A stretch of 55,977 nucleotides of DNA. It comes from Symbiodinium natans. Taxonomy: Eukaryota; Sar; Dinophyceae; Suessiales; Symbiodiniaceae. Each line of letters opens with the position of its first letter. The first letter of the stretch is position 1. The notes beneath the pieces were generated by a model. The model was not told the origin of the DNA. It saw nothing but the letters and a program-made list of their open reading frames with translations, and searched no databases. Positions 19,252 through 30,900 of the stretch are shown here, in pieces. Position numbers and translations under genes: made by a program. The stretch is from the NCBI GenBank assembly GCA_905221605.1, contig CAJNDS010000424.1, positions 65,001 through 120,977 of the forward strand, given 5' to 3'.

Positions 19252-20806
19252 TTGACCTGACAGCGCTTTATGAACAGTTTGCACAGAGGCTTCATTCAGG
19301 GGCTTCCAAGCCAGGAAGAGGTGGTGGAGCTCCCTCAGCCCTCAACCCTCAACAACCATCAAATCAACCCGAACCCTATAAACCCAATAAACCCTGTAGA
19401 CCCCATAACACCCATAAAAACACCCTAAACCCTAAACCCTAAACCCTAAACCCTAAACCCTAAACCCTAAACCCTAAACCCCAAGCCCTAAACCCTAAAC
19501 CCTAAACCCTAAACCCTAAACCCTAATGCAGGTTCAGTCCTGGCTCTCCTTCGTGCGCACGGGCAGCGCGCCCGAGATCGCCTCGCCCTGCCTCGAGAAG
19601 GGCAGCCCAATCCGATCGTCCCGGAAGGCCGTCACGACGACGGTCGCCGAGGCCAGGACATTTTTTCCGGGGCTTCGGGAGAAGGTTGCAATATAGTTTT
19701 TGCTGCAGATACGGTTTAGGGTTTAGGGTTTAGGGTTTAGGGTTTAGGGTTTAGGGTTTAGGGCTTGGGCTTTAGGGTTTAGGGTTTAGGGTCACGCTAC
19801 TTCGGAGTTCTCACGCACCTTCGGGGGAAGCGGTCGCCGAGCCCAGGTTAGGCAGGCAACGCAAGTCACAACGCCGCTGGCAATGCCGGTGGCAACTGCT
19901 GTGGCAATGCCTGCGGCGCTGCCCGTGCCTCTACGACGACCGGTCGTGGTCAATCATCTGCCTCAAAAGTTCATGCCGTGCCCTTACCCGGCGAGGAGTG
20001 CACAGGCGACCTGGGGCCAAGTAGAGTCAGGGAAGGTTGGAGCTGTCGGTTTCGGAGCTTCCCCAAGTCCTGGCAGGCGGTGCCGCAGACCCGCGGGACG
20101 CCGGTCGGTGGCATCAAGTCGGTGCACATGATCCCAGGAGTCCCGGGACCGGCACTTCCAAGTCCCCGACCCACGGTGGTGGTGCACCATCTGCCAGTGG
20201 CCCGAGTTCTTGCACCCACTTCAAGCTACAGTCCGCTGGCTCAGGGCATGGGGGTGCAGGCATGGTCAGAGTATGTTAGAATGCTGCCCCTAAACCCTAA
20301 ACCCTAAACCCTGGACCCTAAACCCTGGACCCTAAACCCTAAACCCTAAACCCTAAACCCTGAACCCTGAACCCTAAACCCTAAACCCTAAACCCTAAAC
20401 CCTAAACCCTAAACCCTAAACCCTAAACCCTAAACCCTAAACCCTAAACTCTAAACCCTAAACCCTAAACCCTAAACTTGCATCCGCCTTGTGCCTCTGC
20501 TAGCAACTCCGAGGTCATGCCCGGGTGTGGACGACACCACAGCGCCTGCCAGTAGCATCTGGGTCTTGGAGTACTATACTTTAATACTTTTTTTGTGGTC
20601 TTGGGCTCCAATTATAGCTAATTATACCTTTTTTGGAGTACTATACTTTAATACTTTTTTTTGGTCTTGGGCTCCTATTATAGCAAATTATACCTAAAAA
20701 GTATATACTTTTTTTCCAGGGTCTACTCCAAAGCTAAGGCATCTTCATCCTTGGGCAGCACGCCCCTCGACTCCACTACTGCTGAGACCCTGGGGGGCGG
20801 TTCACG
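16245..20806 (+). CDS. Exons of one or more unrecognised proteins
   Basis: At least a dozen islands look coding on the + strand with AG|G acceptors: about 16245-16340 (VQWVRHRERRWKKGEL), 16489-16560 (SPPSPPTSPAVKGYLSAG), 16703-16770 (LRGLNPLAWKIIPTCSAEFC), 17269-17298, 17808-17870 (DEETKGFGDFKTLEAFSRSN), 18486-18540 (EELLEPPRSTPRAAQESVEE), 18636-18722 (SLMDRGVVRKICKKTATLKA), 18905-18958 (MGMDFALHERFPKTNVFKW), 19264-19337 (RFMNSLHRGFIQGLPSQEEV), 19532-19674 (VQSWLSFVRTGSAPEIASPC and on), 19853-20270 (two related copies of a PVVVNHLP / TVVVHHLP motif), 20719-20806 (VYSKAKASSSLGSTPLDST). No family was recognised. They may continue the UBA gene or form a separate gene running into the gap. Confidence 0.5.
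16384..16656 (-). repeat. CCCTAAA arrays
   Basis: Arrays at 16384-16440 and 16565-16656 bracket the Pro-rich exon island at 16489. Confidence 0.85.
16770..16935 (+). repeat. G-rich and C-rich homopolymer tract
   Basis: Runs of G (16770-16853) followed by runs of C (16880-16921) form a long G/C inverted repeat with a short loop. Gly-rich and Pro-rich open frames on both strands are artefacts of it. Confidence 0.92.
17001..17170 (-). repeat. CCCTAAA then CCCCTAAA octamer array
   Basis: The unit switches from the 7-mer CCCTAAA to a homogeneous 8-mer CCCCTAAA over about 17040-17140, then back. Confidence 0.93.
17615..18470 (-). repeat. CCCTAAA arrays and degenerate CCCTATA tract
   Basis: A perfect array lies at 17615-17760, degenerate units at 17890-17990 and an array at 18350-18470. 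Between 17995 and 18340 is a low-complexity stretch with CCCTATA/CCCGATA-like units and no gene that I can see. Confidence 0.8.
18873..18899 (+). repeat. Poly-C run
   Basis: About 27 C directly downstream of a short exon-like island (after TTTGTTGCAG at 18853) and upstream of a CTTCAG acceptor. Confidence 0.95.
18990..19255 (+). repeat. CT-rich microsatellite
   Basis: TCTCTG hexamers grade into CT dinucleotides with a T run at 19195-19210. It forms a very long polypyrimidine tract before the acceptor near 19262. Confidence 0.95.
19424..19528 (-). repeat. CCCTAAA array
   Basis: About 14 heptamers ending six bases before an AATGCAG acceptor at 19531, the acceptor-side position. Confidence 0.95.
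19711..19790 (+). repeat. TTTAGGG array
   Basis: Donor-side array after the exon at 19532-19674. Confidence 0.93.
20288..20476 (-). repeat. CCCTAAA array
   Basis: About 26 heptamers with CCCTGGA and CCCTGAA variants near the left end. Confidence 0.95.
20566..20697 (+). repeat. Two-copy 66-67 bp tandem repeat
   Basis: GGAGTACTATACTTTAATAC ... GGGCTCC-ATTATAGC-AATTATACC is present twice in direct orientation with few differences, followed by a partial AAAAAGTATA arm that is complementary to the start. It looks like a duplicated short inverted-repeat element in an intron. Confidence 0.85.
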
Positions 20807-20877
20807 TGGTTTTTGATTCTCGAAACTTAAACCCTAAGCCCTAAACTCTATAAACTCTAAACCTCACCTCCCCCCCC

Positions 20878-20977
20878 NNNNNNNNNNNNNNNNNNNNNNN
20901 NNNNNNNNNNNNNNNNNNNNNNNNNNNNNNNNNNNNNNNNNNNNNNNNNNNNNNNNNNNNNNNNNNNNNNNNNNNNN
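20878..20977. other. Assembly gap (100 N)
   Basis: Exactly 100 N between a C run and a CCCTAAA array. The round size suggests a placeholder of unknown true length. The N-terminal half of ilvD is absent on its left and its middle begins on its right. Confidence 0.99.
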
Positions 20978-21300
20978 ACCCTAAACCCTAAACCCTAAAC
21001 CCTAAACCCTAAACCCTAAACCCTAAACCCTAAACCCTAAAAACCCTAACCCCGAAACCCTAACCCCTAAACCCTAAACCCTAAACCCTAAACCCTAAAC
21101 CCTAAACCCTAAACCCTAAACCCTAAACCCTAAACCCTAAACCCTAAACCCTAACCCTAAATCCTAAACCCTAAACCCGAGGCCCAAGACCCTAAACCCT
21201 AAGCCCTAGGCCTTAAGACCGTAAACCCGAGGCCCTAAGACCGTAAACCCGAGGCCCTAAGCCCTAAACCCTAAGCCCTAAGCCCTAAGCCCAAAACCCT
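20978..21300 (-). repeat. CCCTAAA array with CCCGAGG and CCCTAAG variants
   Basis: Pure heptamers to about 21160, then variant units (GGCCCTAAGACCGTAAACCCGA). It ends just before the first visible ilvD exon. Confidence 0.92.
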
Positions 21301-21318
21301 AAGACCACAGCCCATCAG

Positions 21319-24300
21319 GCCCTGGGCATGTCCCTGCCGGGCACCGCCGAAACCTCAGCGAGGAAGTTCTGGGCTTCTGGGGTTTAGGGTTTAGGGTTTT
21401 GGGGTTTAGGTTTGGGGATTAGGGTTAGGGTTTAGGGTTTAGGGTTTCGGGTTTAGGGTTCGGGTTTAGAGCACGTGTGAGCAGCGAAAGCAGATTGGGT
21501 CGGCGCACCCGGCCTCAGCAAGAGAATAGCTATGCAGTGACATGAGTGCAGATCTACATTGTGAGCTTTTTTTTCCCTGAAGCCCAAACGATAAGCGCAA
21601 AAAAGCCAGAAAGACTGACCCCGGAAGGTCCCGTAGTTTCGATCAACCCCTCCTGTTGATCAGCGATCCATTTGAGAGAAAGCGTTCGCTCCGCTCAAAA
21701 GCGACCAGGCCAGCACGCCGGCGGCGACACGAGATGACCCACGGTCTGTTACCGACCAGAAGCGGCAGGAGACTGGTTTAGGGTTTAGGAATACTAGGCA
21801 ACTCCCTCGGCCCTAAACCCTAAACCCTAAACCCTAAACCCTAAACCCTAAACCCTAAACCCTAAACCCTAAACCCGCAACCATAAACCCTAAACCCTAA
21901 ACCCTAAACCCGAAACCCTAAACCCAAAAGAGCCTGCCCATTTGGGGCGGCTTTGGGAGGACTGCGCTGCCGCGGTCGCAGCCTTGTTCTCCTTGGCAGA
22001 GAAGGGGCTGTCCGATCCTGAGTGCCTTACTCCCCCCTAAACCCGAAACCCGAAACCCTAAACCCTAAACCCTAAAACCTAGACCCTAATGGGGACTTTT
22101 TCGCATTAAGGGCTTCAGGGGGGATTTGATCTCAGGGGGCGTGTATGGTCGGGTCAACGCCCGAAGCTCGCCTCAAATGGTAACTGCGCTAGTCAAGCTT
22201 CAACTTCTGCCGGTTTAGGGTTTCGGGTGTAGGGTTTAGGGTTTAGGGCGAAATCCTGAACCCTAAACCCCTAAACCCGTAAAGCCCCTATGTCAAAACC
22301 CGACATCAACCCTGGCACCGTTGCAACCTGGTTGCATCCTGGCTCAAAGGGAAGCGCGCACACACCTACACAGTTGCTGCCTGGAGCTTTCAGCGCCGCG
22401 AAAGGATGGGCCACTCGGAAGCAACGAGAACTGGGAGGGTTGAGGGTTTAGGGTTTAGGGTTTAGGGTTTAGGGGTTTAGGGGCTTAGGGGCTTAGCGGC
22501 TTAGGGTTTAGGGTTTTAGGATTTAGGGTTTGGGTTTAGGGTTCAGGGTTTGGGGTTTAGGGTTTGGGGTTTAGGGTTTAGGGCTTAGGGGTTCCCTATT
22601 CAAACAGAATGGGTTGCATGACCTTGTATGAGGGTAGTCCTCTAAAGTTAGGGTCTTTTTTGGGGTCCTTGTTGCAAGGGTGCCGTACTAGATATAGGAC
22701 CCAAAACCATACAGGCTCAGGGTTTAGGGTTTCGGGTGTAGGGTAGGAAGCCGTTATAGACAGGGTCCGGGTTGTATGAGGGGATGTGGGTACTCAATCC
22801 CTGAGTATCCGACCCAAGCACAGAAATCTCAAGCCCTAAACCGTAAACCCTAAAGCCTAAGCCCCAAGGATTGAACGCTGACGGGTTCTGAGAAGATGCG
22901 CAGCCTTACTCAGTGCGGGAAGGCACTAGCCCCTAAGCCGGATTCGTAGTTTCTCTGAATGCTCCAGGTAAGAAATCCCCAACAGGGCCTTGACAGGCCC
23001 TAAACCCTAAACCCTAAACCCTAAACCCTAAACCCTAAACCCTAAACCCTAAACCCTAAACCCGAAACCCGAAACCCCGAAACCCTCAACCCCAAACGCG
23101 GCGCTCAAGGCAAGTTCATCAAGGCTGGACGCGTGGTCGTGCTGCTCCAGGCGGGGCCCGAACCCTTAAACCCCAATGCGCTGTTTGCTTCAGAAGTCCA
23201 CCCCCGCCTTCCAAGGGTTTAGGGTTTAGGGTTTAGGGTTTAGGGTTTAGGGTTTAGGGTTTAGGGTTTAGGGTTTAGGGTGGGGGGGGGGGGGGGGGGG
23301 GGGGGGTGGTGGTGATTCTTAAGCAAAATGGCCCCAAAGGAGTGCCTTAAAATGATACTTAGAGGTTTAAAGTGGGTTGTGTTTGTCAGAGGAATTTGAA
23401 GGGGGCATGTCTTTGGGTTTTCGTTGGGAAGCTATTTAGGGGTTTAGGGTTCAGGGGGTTTAGGGTTTGGGGGTTTTGGGGGGTTTGGGGTTTCGGGCTT
23501 CATGTTGGGGATTTCCCCGTCAGGCGAACAGTTAATAGGTTAATAGGGATCACAGTACCCCCTATTAGACTCCCTATATTCAGGACCGTTAGTTTTATCC
23601 CAAGTTTCATGGGTTCAGGGTGTTAGGGGGCTTCAGGTTTTGGGGTTTGAGGGTCTCAGAGTGTTTCTGGCTTGAAGAGAAACTCCTGCGCATCGAGTTC
23701 ATTCTTTCTGGATGCGCAGAATCTCCTGATGCAAGAAATCCTGTGTTTACGCGCAAAGCTAGCATAGGTTTTAGGGTTTAGGGTTGAGGGTTAGGGTTGA
23801 GGGATTAGGGTTGAGGGTTTAGGGTTTAGGGTTGAGGGTTGAGGGTTTAAGGGTTTAGGGTTTAGGCTTTAGGTTTGAGGGTTAGCCCTGGATCCTAAAC
23901 CCTTGATTTCCCTCACGCCTCCTCCTCGCAGGGCCGCTATGCTGGCAAGAAGGCGCCCGTGGGTTCTGGGTTGGAGGTTCAGGGGTTAGGCTTGGCCCCC
24001 AAGTATGGGGTTTAGGATTTAGGATTTAGGGTTTCGGGTTTAGGGTTTAGGGTTACCCAACCCTTACCCCCAGAAACTCTCAAGCAGAAGCAACAAGAGA
24101 AAGAATCAAGCAAGCTCCTAAACTCCCCAAGCGGAAGACAACGAACTCCAAAAGTCCCAAAAACGGAAAACGACACCTAGAGGAAAACAACCATTCTTGA
24201 ACACCTAAGCCTCCGTCTCTCTCTCTTTTTTTGTTGTTTCTCTATCTCTCTCTCTCGCTCTTTTGCGCTGTCTCTCCCTCTCTCTTTGCGCTCTCTCGCT

Positions 24301-24948
24301 CGGAAGCACTTCTGCTATCCTAAGCCTAAACCAACCTTAGCCTCAACCGAAACCCAAAAGCCCCAAACCCCTAAACCTCGAACGCCAATCCCAGAACGTT
24401 TTAAACCCTAAACCCTTACCGCTAAACCCTAATTAAGCCCTAAACCTAAAAACCCTAAACCCTAAACACTCTTTCACACCCTAAACCCTAAACCCTAAAG
24501 CCCTGAACCCTAAAAACCCTAAACCGTGAAAACCCCAAACCCTAAATAACACAAAAAGCCCTAAACCCTAAAAACCCTAAACACCCTAAACACCCTAAAA
24601 ACCCCAAAAACCCTAAAACCCTAAAACCCTAAAGCCCTAAAAAAGCCCAAAAACCCTAATCCCTAAACACCCCCAAAACCCTCAAGACCCTTAACCCCCG
24701 AAGGCCATTGTCGTGAAGACGAGCGACGATGGGTCGAAGGCCCCACCGCTGGTTCTGAGTAGAACATGTGGGAATTAGGGCCCTATATGTACCCTTTAAG
24801 GGACTATATTTTTGGGCCCTATATATACCCTTTAAGGGATGATATAGGGCCCTATATATACCCTTTAAGGGATTGTATAGGGTACCCTATACAGCATCAT
24901 CGCTTAAAGGGCAATATATAGGTACCCGATGTACCCCCTTAACGGGTT

Positions 24949-24984
<36 letters not shown>

Positions 24985-27900
24985 CACATATATACATATA
25001 TATGTATACATATACATATATATATATATATACATATATGTATATACATAGGACCCTAAGTCCTTCCTTCCCTACTAAGAACCAGCCTGAGGCCCGGCCC
25101 TTTGGGCACTGCCTGGTGGCGGGCATCGACCGTGCGCCCCTGAAGGTGACCAGGCCCGGGACCCCTTTGACACAGGGTTTAGGGTTTAGGGTTTAGGGTT
25201 TAGGGTTTAGGGTTTGGGGTTTAGGGTTTAGGGTTTAGGGTTTAGGGTTGAGGATGTCAACGGTTTAGGTTCAGGGTTAGGGTTTCAGATTCCGGGTCGT
25301 TTTGGAGGCGGCGCCGGGGTTGAAACTTGGGGCGGTGCCTGATATAGCCACGCATGAACCTCCAAGAAAGCGTTTTGAGGGTTTTAAGGGTTTAGGGCAA
25401 GAGCGGCTCTGCCCTAAACCCCAAACCCTAAGCCCTAAACCCTAAACCCTGAACCTGTTTGTGCTTCTACTCGTTGAGGTTTGATGCGGGGTTTTGGGTT
25501 GCACAGGCAACCGAAGGAGGAACACTGTCGTCGGAGTCGGAGATGTCTAGACTCAGAACCCAGGCATCCGAAGTCTAGTTTAGGGTTGACGGTTTAGGGC
25601 ACCCAGGGTACCTTGATCTTCAGCCATCGACCGATTATGCCATGGCGCTAGCGTGCAAAACCGCAGCGTTTGGCAGGAAGATGTCCAAGAAGAAGATCAC
25701 GAAGCGCACGAAGGTCAAGCTGGGACCTTGGCGCTGCCTTCCAAGGTTTTTCTTGCCCGCATTCTGACTCATTCTTCATTCTTCATAATTCGTTCATTGT
25801 TCTTTGTTCGTTGTTCTTTGTTCTTTGTTGATTGTTCTTTGTTCTTTGTTCTGTGCTCTTTGCTCTTTGCTCTTTGCTCTTTGCTCTTGGCTCTTTGCTC
25901 TTTGCTCTTTGCTCTTTGCTCTTTGCTCTTTGCTCTTTGCTCTTTGCTCTTTGCTCTTTGCTCTTTGCTCTTTGCTCTTTGCTCTTTGCTCTTTGCTCTT
26001 TGCTCTTTGCTCTTTGCTCTTTGCTCTTTGCTCTTTTCTTTGTTCTTTGTTCTTCATCTTTTCATTCTTTATTCTCTATTCTTGATTGTTATGCCTTGTT
26101 CTTTATCATTTGTTCTTTTGCATTCTCACTAGGCCTTGCCCTACGAGTGCCCCACCGGGCCCTGTAGGCCGCTAGATTCGCCTCTGCGTAGCTTCGTGCA
26201 GGTGATTTTGACTCGGGTGGGTTGCGGTCTGTAGAGAGAATTGCAGCTTCTGTGTGGTGCTGCTGCAAAGGCCTTTCACCAAGTATGTGAACTACAACCA
26301 CATCATGCCGACCCGATACAATGTCCGATCCTTGGGGGGGGGGGGGGGGGGGTGTTCATTCAAGGCAGTTGCGCTTGACATGTCATTCAAGGCAGTTGCG
26401 CTTGACATGTCTTCAAACCGGGGCAGCGGCACAGGTGCCTGCCGAGCTGTCCCCATCCACCATCTGCACGGATGCGCAGATGGATACCCCGGATGGCCGC
26501 AAGGAAGCCAGGAAGTTTGCGAAGAGCCGCCATGCAGCATTGGCACGTCAGCATGTGACTGGACATGCTTGAATGGTACAGGACGGTTTCGTCTGCCCTG
26601 CGCCATGCGTAAGAAAGCAGTGGCAGTACCCACAGCAACAACGGCAGTGGCAGACAAAAGCAACAACATCTTTCAAAATTAACTTCCAAAGAAGAAAAAG
26701 ACGAGGCCTGTTCCAGGAGAAGTTCCAGTCCCCGCCGCTTGACAAGTCGGGACGCCCCTCGAAGGACGGATACTTCGAGTCCCCGGACAAGGGTAAGCTA
26801 TCATGAAGGAGAAGAATAGAGTTTTTATTTTTCATAGCTTAAATATGACTTCCTTCACTGCAGCCTTCAAAGCCCTGCTGCAGAGGACGTCCTCTACATG
26901 CGCAAGAAGCTCCGCTTCTAAGATGCGACCCGAAGCTGCTGTGGCCGTGTGCGGAGAAAGACCTGTTGGAACTGCCTGCTTCCATGTTAAGCAGCATTCT
27001 TCCCGGTTCTTAGTAGGGAATGAGGGAATGAGGGCCCCATATATACCCTTTTAGGGATTATGTAGGGCCCTCATTCCCTACTAAGAACCAGCCAGTATTG
27101 CAAGTGCGGCGTCTCTGGTGCAATTATGGGGGTTTACGCAAATAGGGGACCCCTAGATGTTTCACCCAAATAGTAGGATCCCCTTATAATACGGACCCCA
27201 AAAAGGTACCCCTAATGTTGGAAACCCCAGTATTGAAAGCAGAGTCAGGTCAGCAAGGAAGATCATCTGCAAGGAGGCCGGGCTGGCAGGGAGGCTGCAC
27301 ACAAACATCCGGCTCAGGCAGTTCGGCAAGGAACGTTCTTACACTGTAGAAGTGCGCCAAGAACCCACCTCAAAAGAAGAGAAGAAAGCGCCCGAAACTC
27401 CTTAACACCGCTAAGCCCTAAACCCTTTAAACCCAGAACCCTAGTCCCTCATCCCTAAACCCTAAACCCTAAACCCTAAACCCTAAACACTTTAAACCCA
27501 AAACCCTAATCCTAAACCCGGAACCTAAGGCCAGGTTGTCCCTTGTTAATGCGTAGCAAATTCTCGAGGCACTGGAGAATGCTGTGGCGATCGTCTATGC
27601 CTGGGCCTTGAAGTGCTTCCTTTTTGAGCTCAGGGGTGTAGGGCTTAGGGTGTTCTTCAGTTTAGGGTTTAGGGTTTAGGGTTTAGGGTGTAGGGTTTAG
27701 GTTGTGGCATGTCGAGATGCAGCGTTGAAGTAAGGTCAGGGTTTCCGGCGTCAGGACTGTTGGGTAGCGCTCGTGGGGCCAGAGAATCGGAGAGTCATGG
27801 TGACACAGAGACATGTTCTGAGACGATCTTTGTCGGGGCTTCAGAGGCGCTGGGCGGCAGCACAAATGCTGTGCTTCACATTCTTGCTATTGCCCACGAG

Positions 27901-30900
27901 GCCGCGATTAGGGCTTTCGGGGCTTCAGGATTTCGGGGCTTCAGGGTTTCTGCCTAAACCCTAAACCCTAAACCCTAAACCCTAAACCCTAAACCCTAAA
28001 CCCTAAACCCTAAACCCTAAACCCTAAACCCTAAACCCTAAACCCTAAACCCTAAACCCTAAACCCTAACCTAAACCCTAAACCCTAAACCCTAAACCCT
28101 AAACCCTAAACCCTAAACCCTAAACCCTAAACCCTAAACCCTAAACCCTAAACCCTAAACCCTAAACCCTAAACCCTAAACCCTAAACCCTAAACCCTAA
28201 ACCCTAAACCGTAGACCCTAAACCCTAAACCCTAAACCCTAAACCCTAAAACCCTAAAACCCTAAAAAACCAAGCCCTAAACCCTGTTGGCTTGTCAGCG
28301 GCTACCTGCAGGCTGGCATCCCGTCCGAAGAGTTCAACATTGAGGACCCTGGTGCCAGTGCCCTGGGGGTTTAGGGTTTAGGGTTTAGGGTTTAGGGTTC
28401 AGGGTTATGCCTTAAATCTAAAACCCTAAACCGGCTACACCCTCAACCCTGAGCGTTAAGCCCTGGCGAGGATATTCACCGCGTCGGCCAGCGGATCCCC
28501 CTGCTAGGGAACCTATCGCCGCACGGAAGGCCGAACTACTTGCGTTCGAAGTGTGGGTTTCCGAAATTAGGGGTACCTTATTCTTGGGGTCCTTATTTAT
28601 TTGGGGGTCTATGTTAGGGGTCCCCTTTTTTCGTAAACCAAGGAGGTTTTGGGGTTTATTTAGCATGCGGGTAGGCAAGCGCCGTGCAGGCTTTTAGCGT
28701 TAGGGTTTGGGGTTTGGGAGCCAGGAGGGGACTTCGAGGTTTAGGGTTTAGGGTTTAGGGTTTAGGGTTTAGGATTCAGGGTTTAGGGTTTAGGGTTCGA
28801 GCTTGCAAGCGCCTCCGTCAGACCGTGCCGACGATACGGCGGTGCAAGCTTCTTCTTTTTGACCTCAAGCAGCCAGTGATATTCTTAGTGTTCCCGACAA
28901 GACTTATCAAGCTGCCTACGTTCTCGCTTGGCCTATCTCTGTTTACACTGCTTGCTTTGCGTGTGCTCTCTCTCTCTCTCTCTCTCCTCTCCGTCCCTGT
29001 CGGTCTTTCTGCACTCATTCTAGTGAAAGCTAGGCGAGAAATTCCACCAGCAAGATTCAAACCAGCCCCGAAACTTCGGTGGTTCTTACTGGGGAGTTGG
29101 GAGTTGGGAGTTGGAGAACCTCTAGAAAGGGCCTAGGGTTCCTTTCAGGGGGATACGGGGTACCTAACTCCCACACTCACTTCGTAGATGCATACTGTGA
29201 GGGGATGCCCTGCGGGCCTCCCTAAACCCTAAACCCTAAACCCTAAACCCTAAACCCTAAACCCTAAACCCTAAACCCTAAACCCTAAACCCTAAACCCT
29301 AAGCCCTAAGCCCTAAGCCCTAAACCCTAAACCCTAAACCCTAAACCCTAAACCCTAAACCCTAAACCCTAAACCCTAGACCCTAGACCCTAGACCCTAG
29401 ACCCTAGACCCTAGACCCTAGACCCTAGACCCTAAACCCTCTGTTGCAGATACCACATGAGCGACCTCCACAAGATTGGGGGCGTGCCGGTGGTCCTCCG
29501 GGAGTCCACATTTGGGGGCTTACGAACTTAGGAGACCCCCGAAAAAATAAACACCACGTGAGGACCCCAATAAGGTAGCCCGAAGTCCCCCTCCCCCCCC
29601 CCCCCCACCCCACACACAAGGTCGCACTTTTTGCATGCGCTCAATAAGGTGACATGTGTTGGGAGGGTTGGGGGTTGGGAGGGGGGTTGAGGGGGTCGAG
29701 AGGCTCAGGGGTCGAAGGTTGAGGAGCTTGGCCTTGGGAGAGTTGAGGCTTTGGGTGGAGGTTTAGGGCTAGAGCCGGACTCAGCAACGGACCAAGAAAA
29801 GGACCTTCAGTCAATTTCTTGTGAAGCGCTTTCTTTTCTGAACCTTTGTTTGTTTGTTTTTGGGCCCCGAGCTCCTTCGCATTATTCCGGGTGACCTTAT
29901 CAATAGTGGGGGGTGCTGTCTTCAATATGCAAGCTATGCATACTGGCCTGTAATGTTATTAAATCGGGAGCAACATTAGCCCCTAAACCGTCCATCACAT
30001 TGCCATGCAACCTCTAATTTCAAGTTACCACCCGATTGGTGCAGACCCCAAGCTAAGTCTTCATGGCGCAACTGATGCTCAAGAGCTTGCAGCTTGGGAT
30101 GTTCTCCCAACCGCAGTCCTCAATAGGATCATACTAGGGGATGCTATACTCCCTATTAAGGACTGTTAGTATCCTTGATAGGGATTACAGTAGGGCATAC
30201 TATAGTCCCTATTAAGGACTGTTAGTAGATGAGGGAGGACATCCCAAGAGCCGCAGGAGTTGCTCGACGCGGGCCTCCTGCACGGCCAGTGCATGACTGT
30301 CACCGGAAGGACGCCAAATGGGTCCACAAGCCCTGTCGAGGAACCCTAAGCCCCAAACTTGGGATGTTCCCGCTTATACTAACCGTCCTTAAAAGGGATT
30401 CGAATACTATAATCCCTACTGAGGACTAAACCCTAAACCTTAAACCCTAAACCCTAAAACCTAAACCCACAACCCTAAACCCTAAACCCTAAGCCCTAAG
30501 CCCTAAACCGGTTAGTGCCAGTCAAGCTGCAGGACCATGGCCGAGAACTTGGCGGGCACCCCCGCGGCTCGGGACCTGACGGAGCCGAGGGGTTTAGGGT
30601 TTAGGGTTTAGGGTTTAGGGTTTAGGGTGTAGGGTTTAGGGTTTAGGGTTTAGGGTTCAGCGTTTTGGGTTTCGGGTTTAGGGTTTAGGGGCGTTCAGGG
30701 AGGGCTTAGTAGCTGAGTAAGGAACCTTTAACCTGAAAGGGTAACTTTTTTTGGCTCAGGGTACTCAGCAACTAGGAGGCTCTTCAGAGGCGTTGGGGCG
30801 TAGGGTTTCGGGGTCCAGGGAGTGTTGGGGCTTGGCGTTTTTTTGCGGTTTGGGGTTTTTGCGGGTTGTGGGGGGATTTTAGAGTTGGGCTTGCTTTCGG

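Noticed and set aside
21583-21780. Open stretch resembling a nucleotidyltransferase tail ([11 protein letters not shown])
   Set aside because: Only its first 34 nt are needed, as an ilvD exon joining in phase on both sides. The rest is intron read-through.
25653-26167. Leu/Cys/Phe-rich and Lys/Gln-rich frames of 85-160 codons
   Set aside because: Translations of the GCTCTTT array; the true RPL27 exons are at its edges.
27232-27405. 58-codon open frame ending in a stop ([20 protein letters not shown])
   Set aside because: The ilvD reading uses only 27258-27273 from it. The rest has no recognisable domain and is probably intronic.
30745-30765. TTTTTTTGGCTCAGG, reminiscent of the dinoflagellate spliced-leader end TTTTGGCTCAAG
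   Set aside because: It is part of a family F element inside an ilvD intron, not upstream of a start codon, and does not match exactly.
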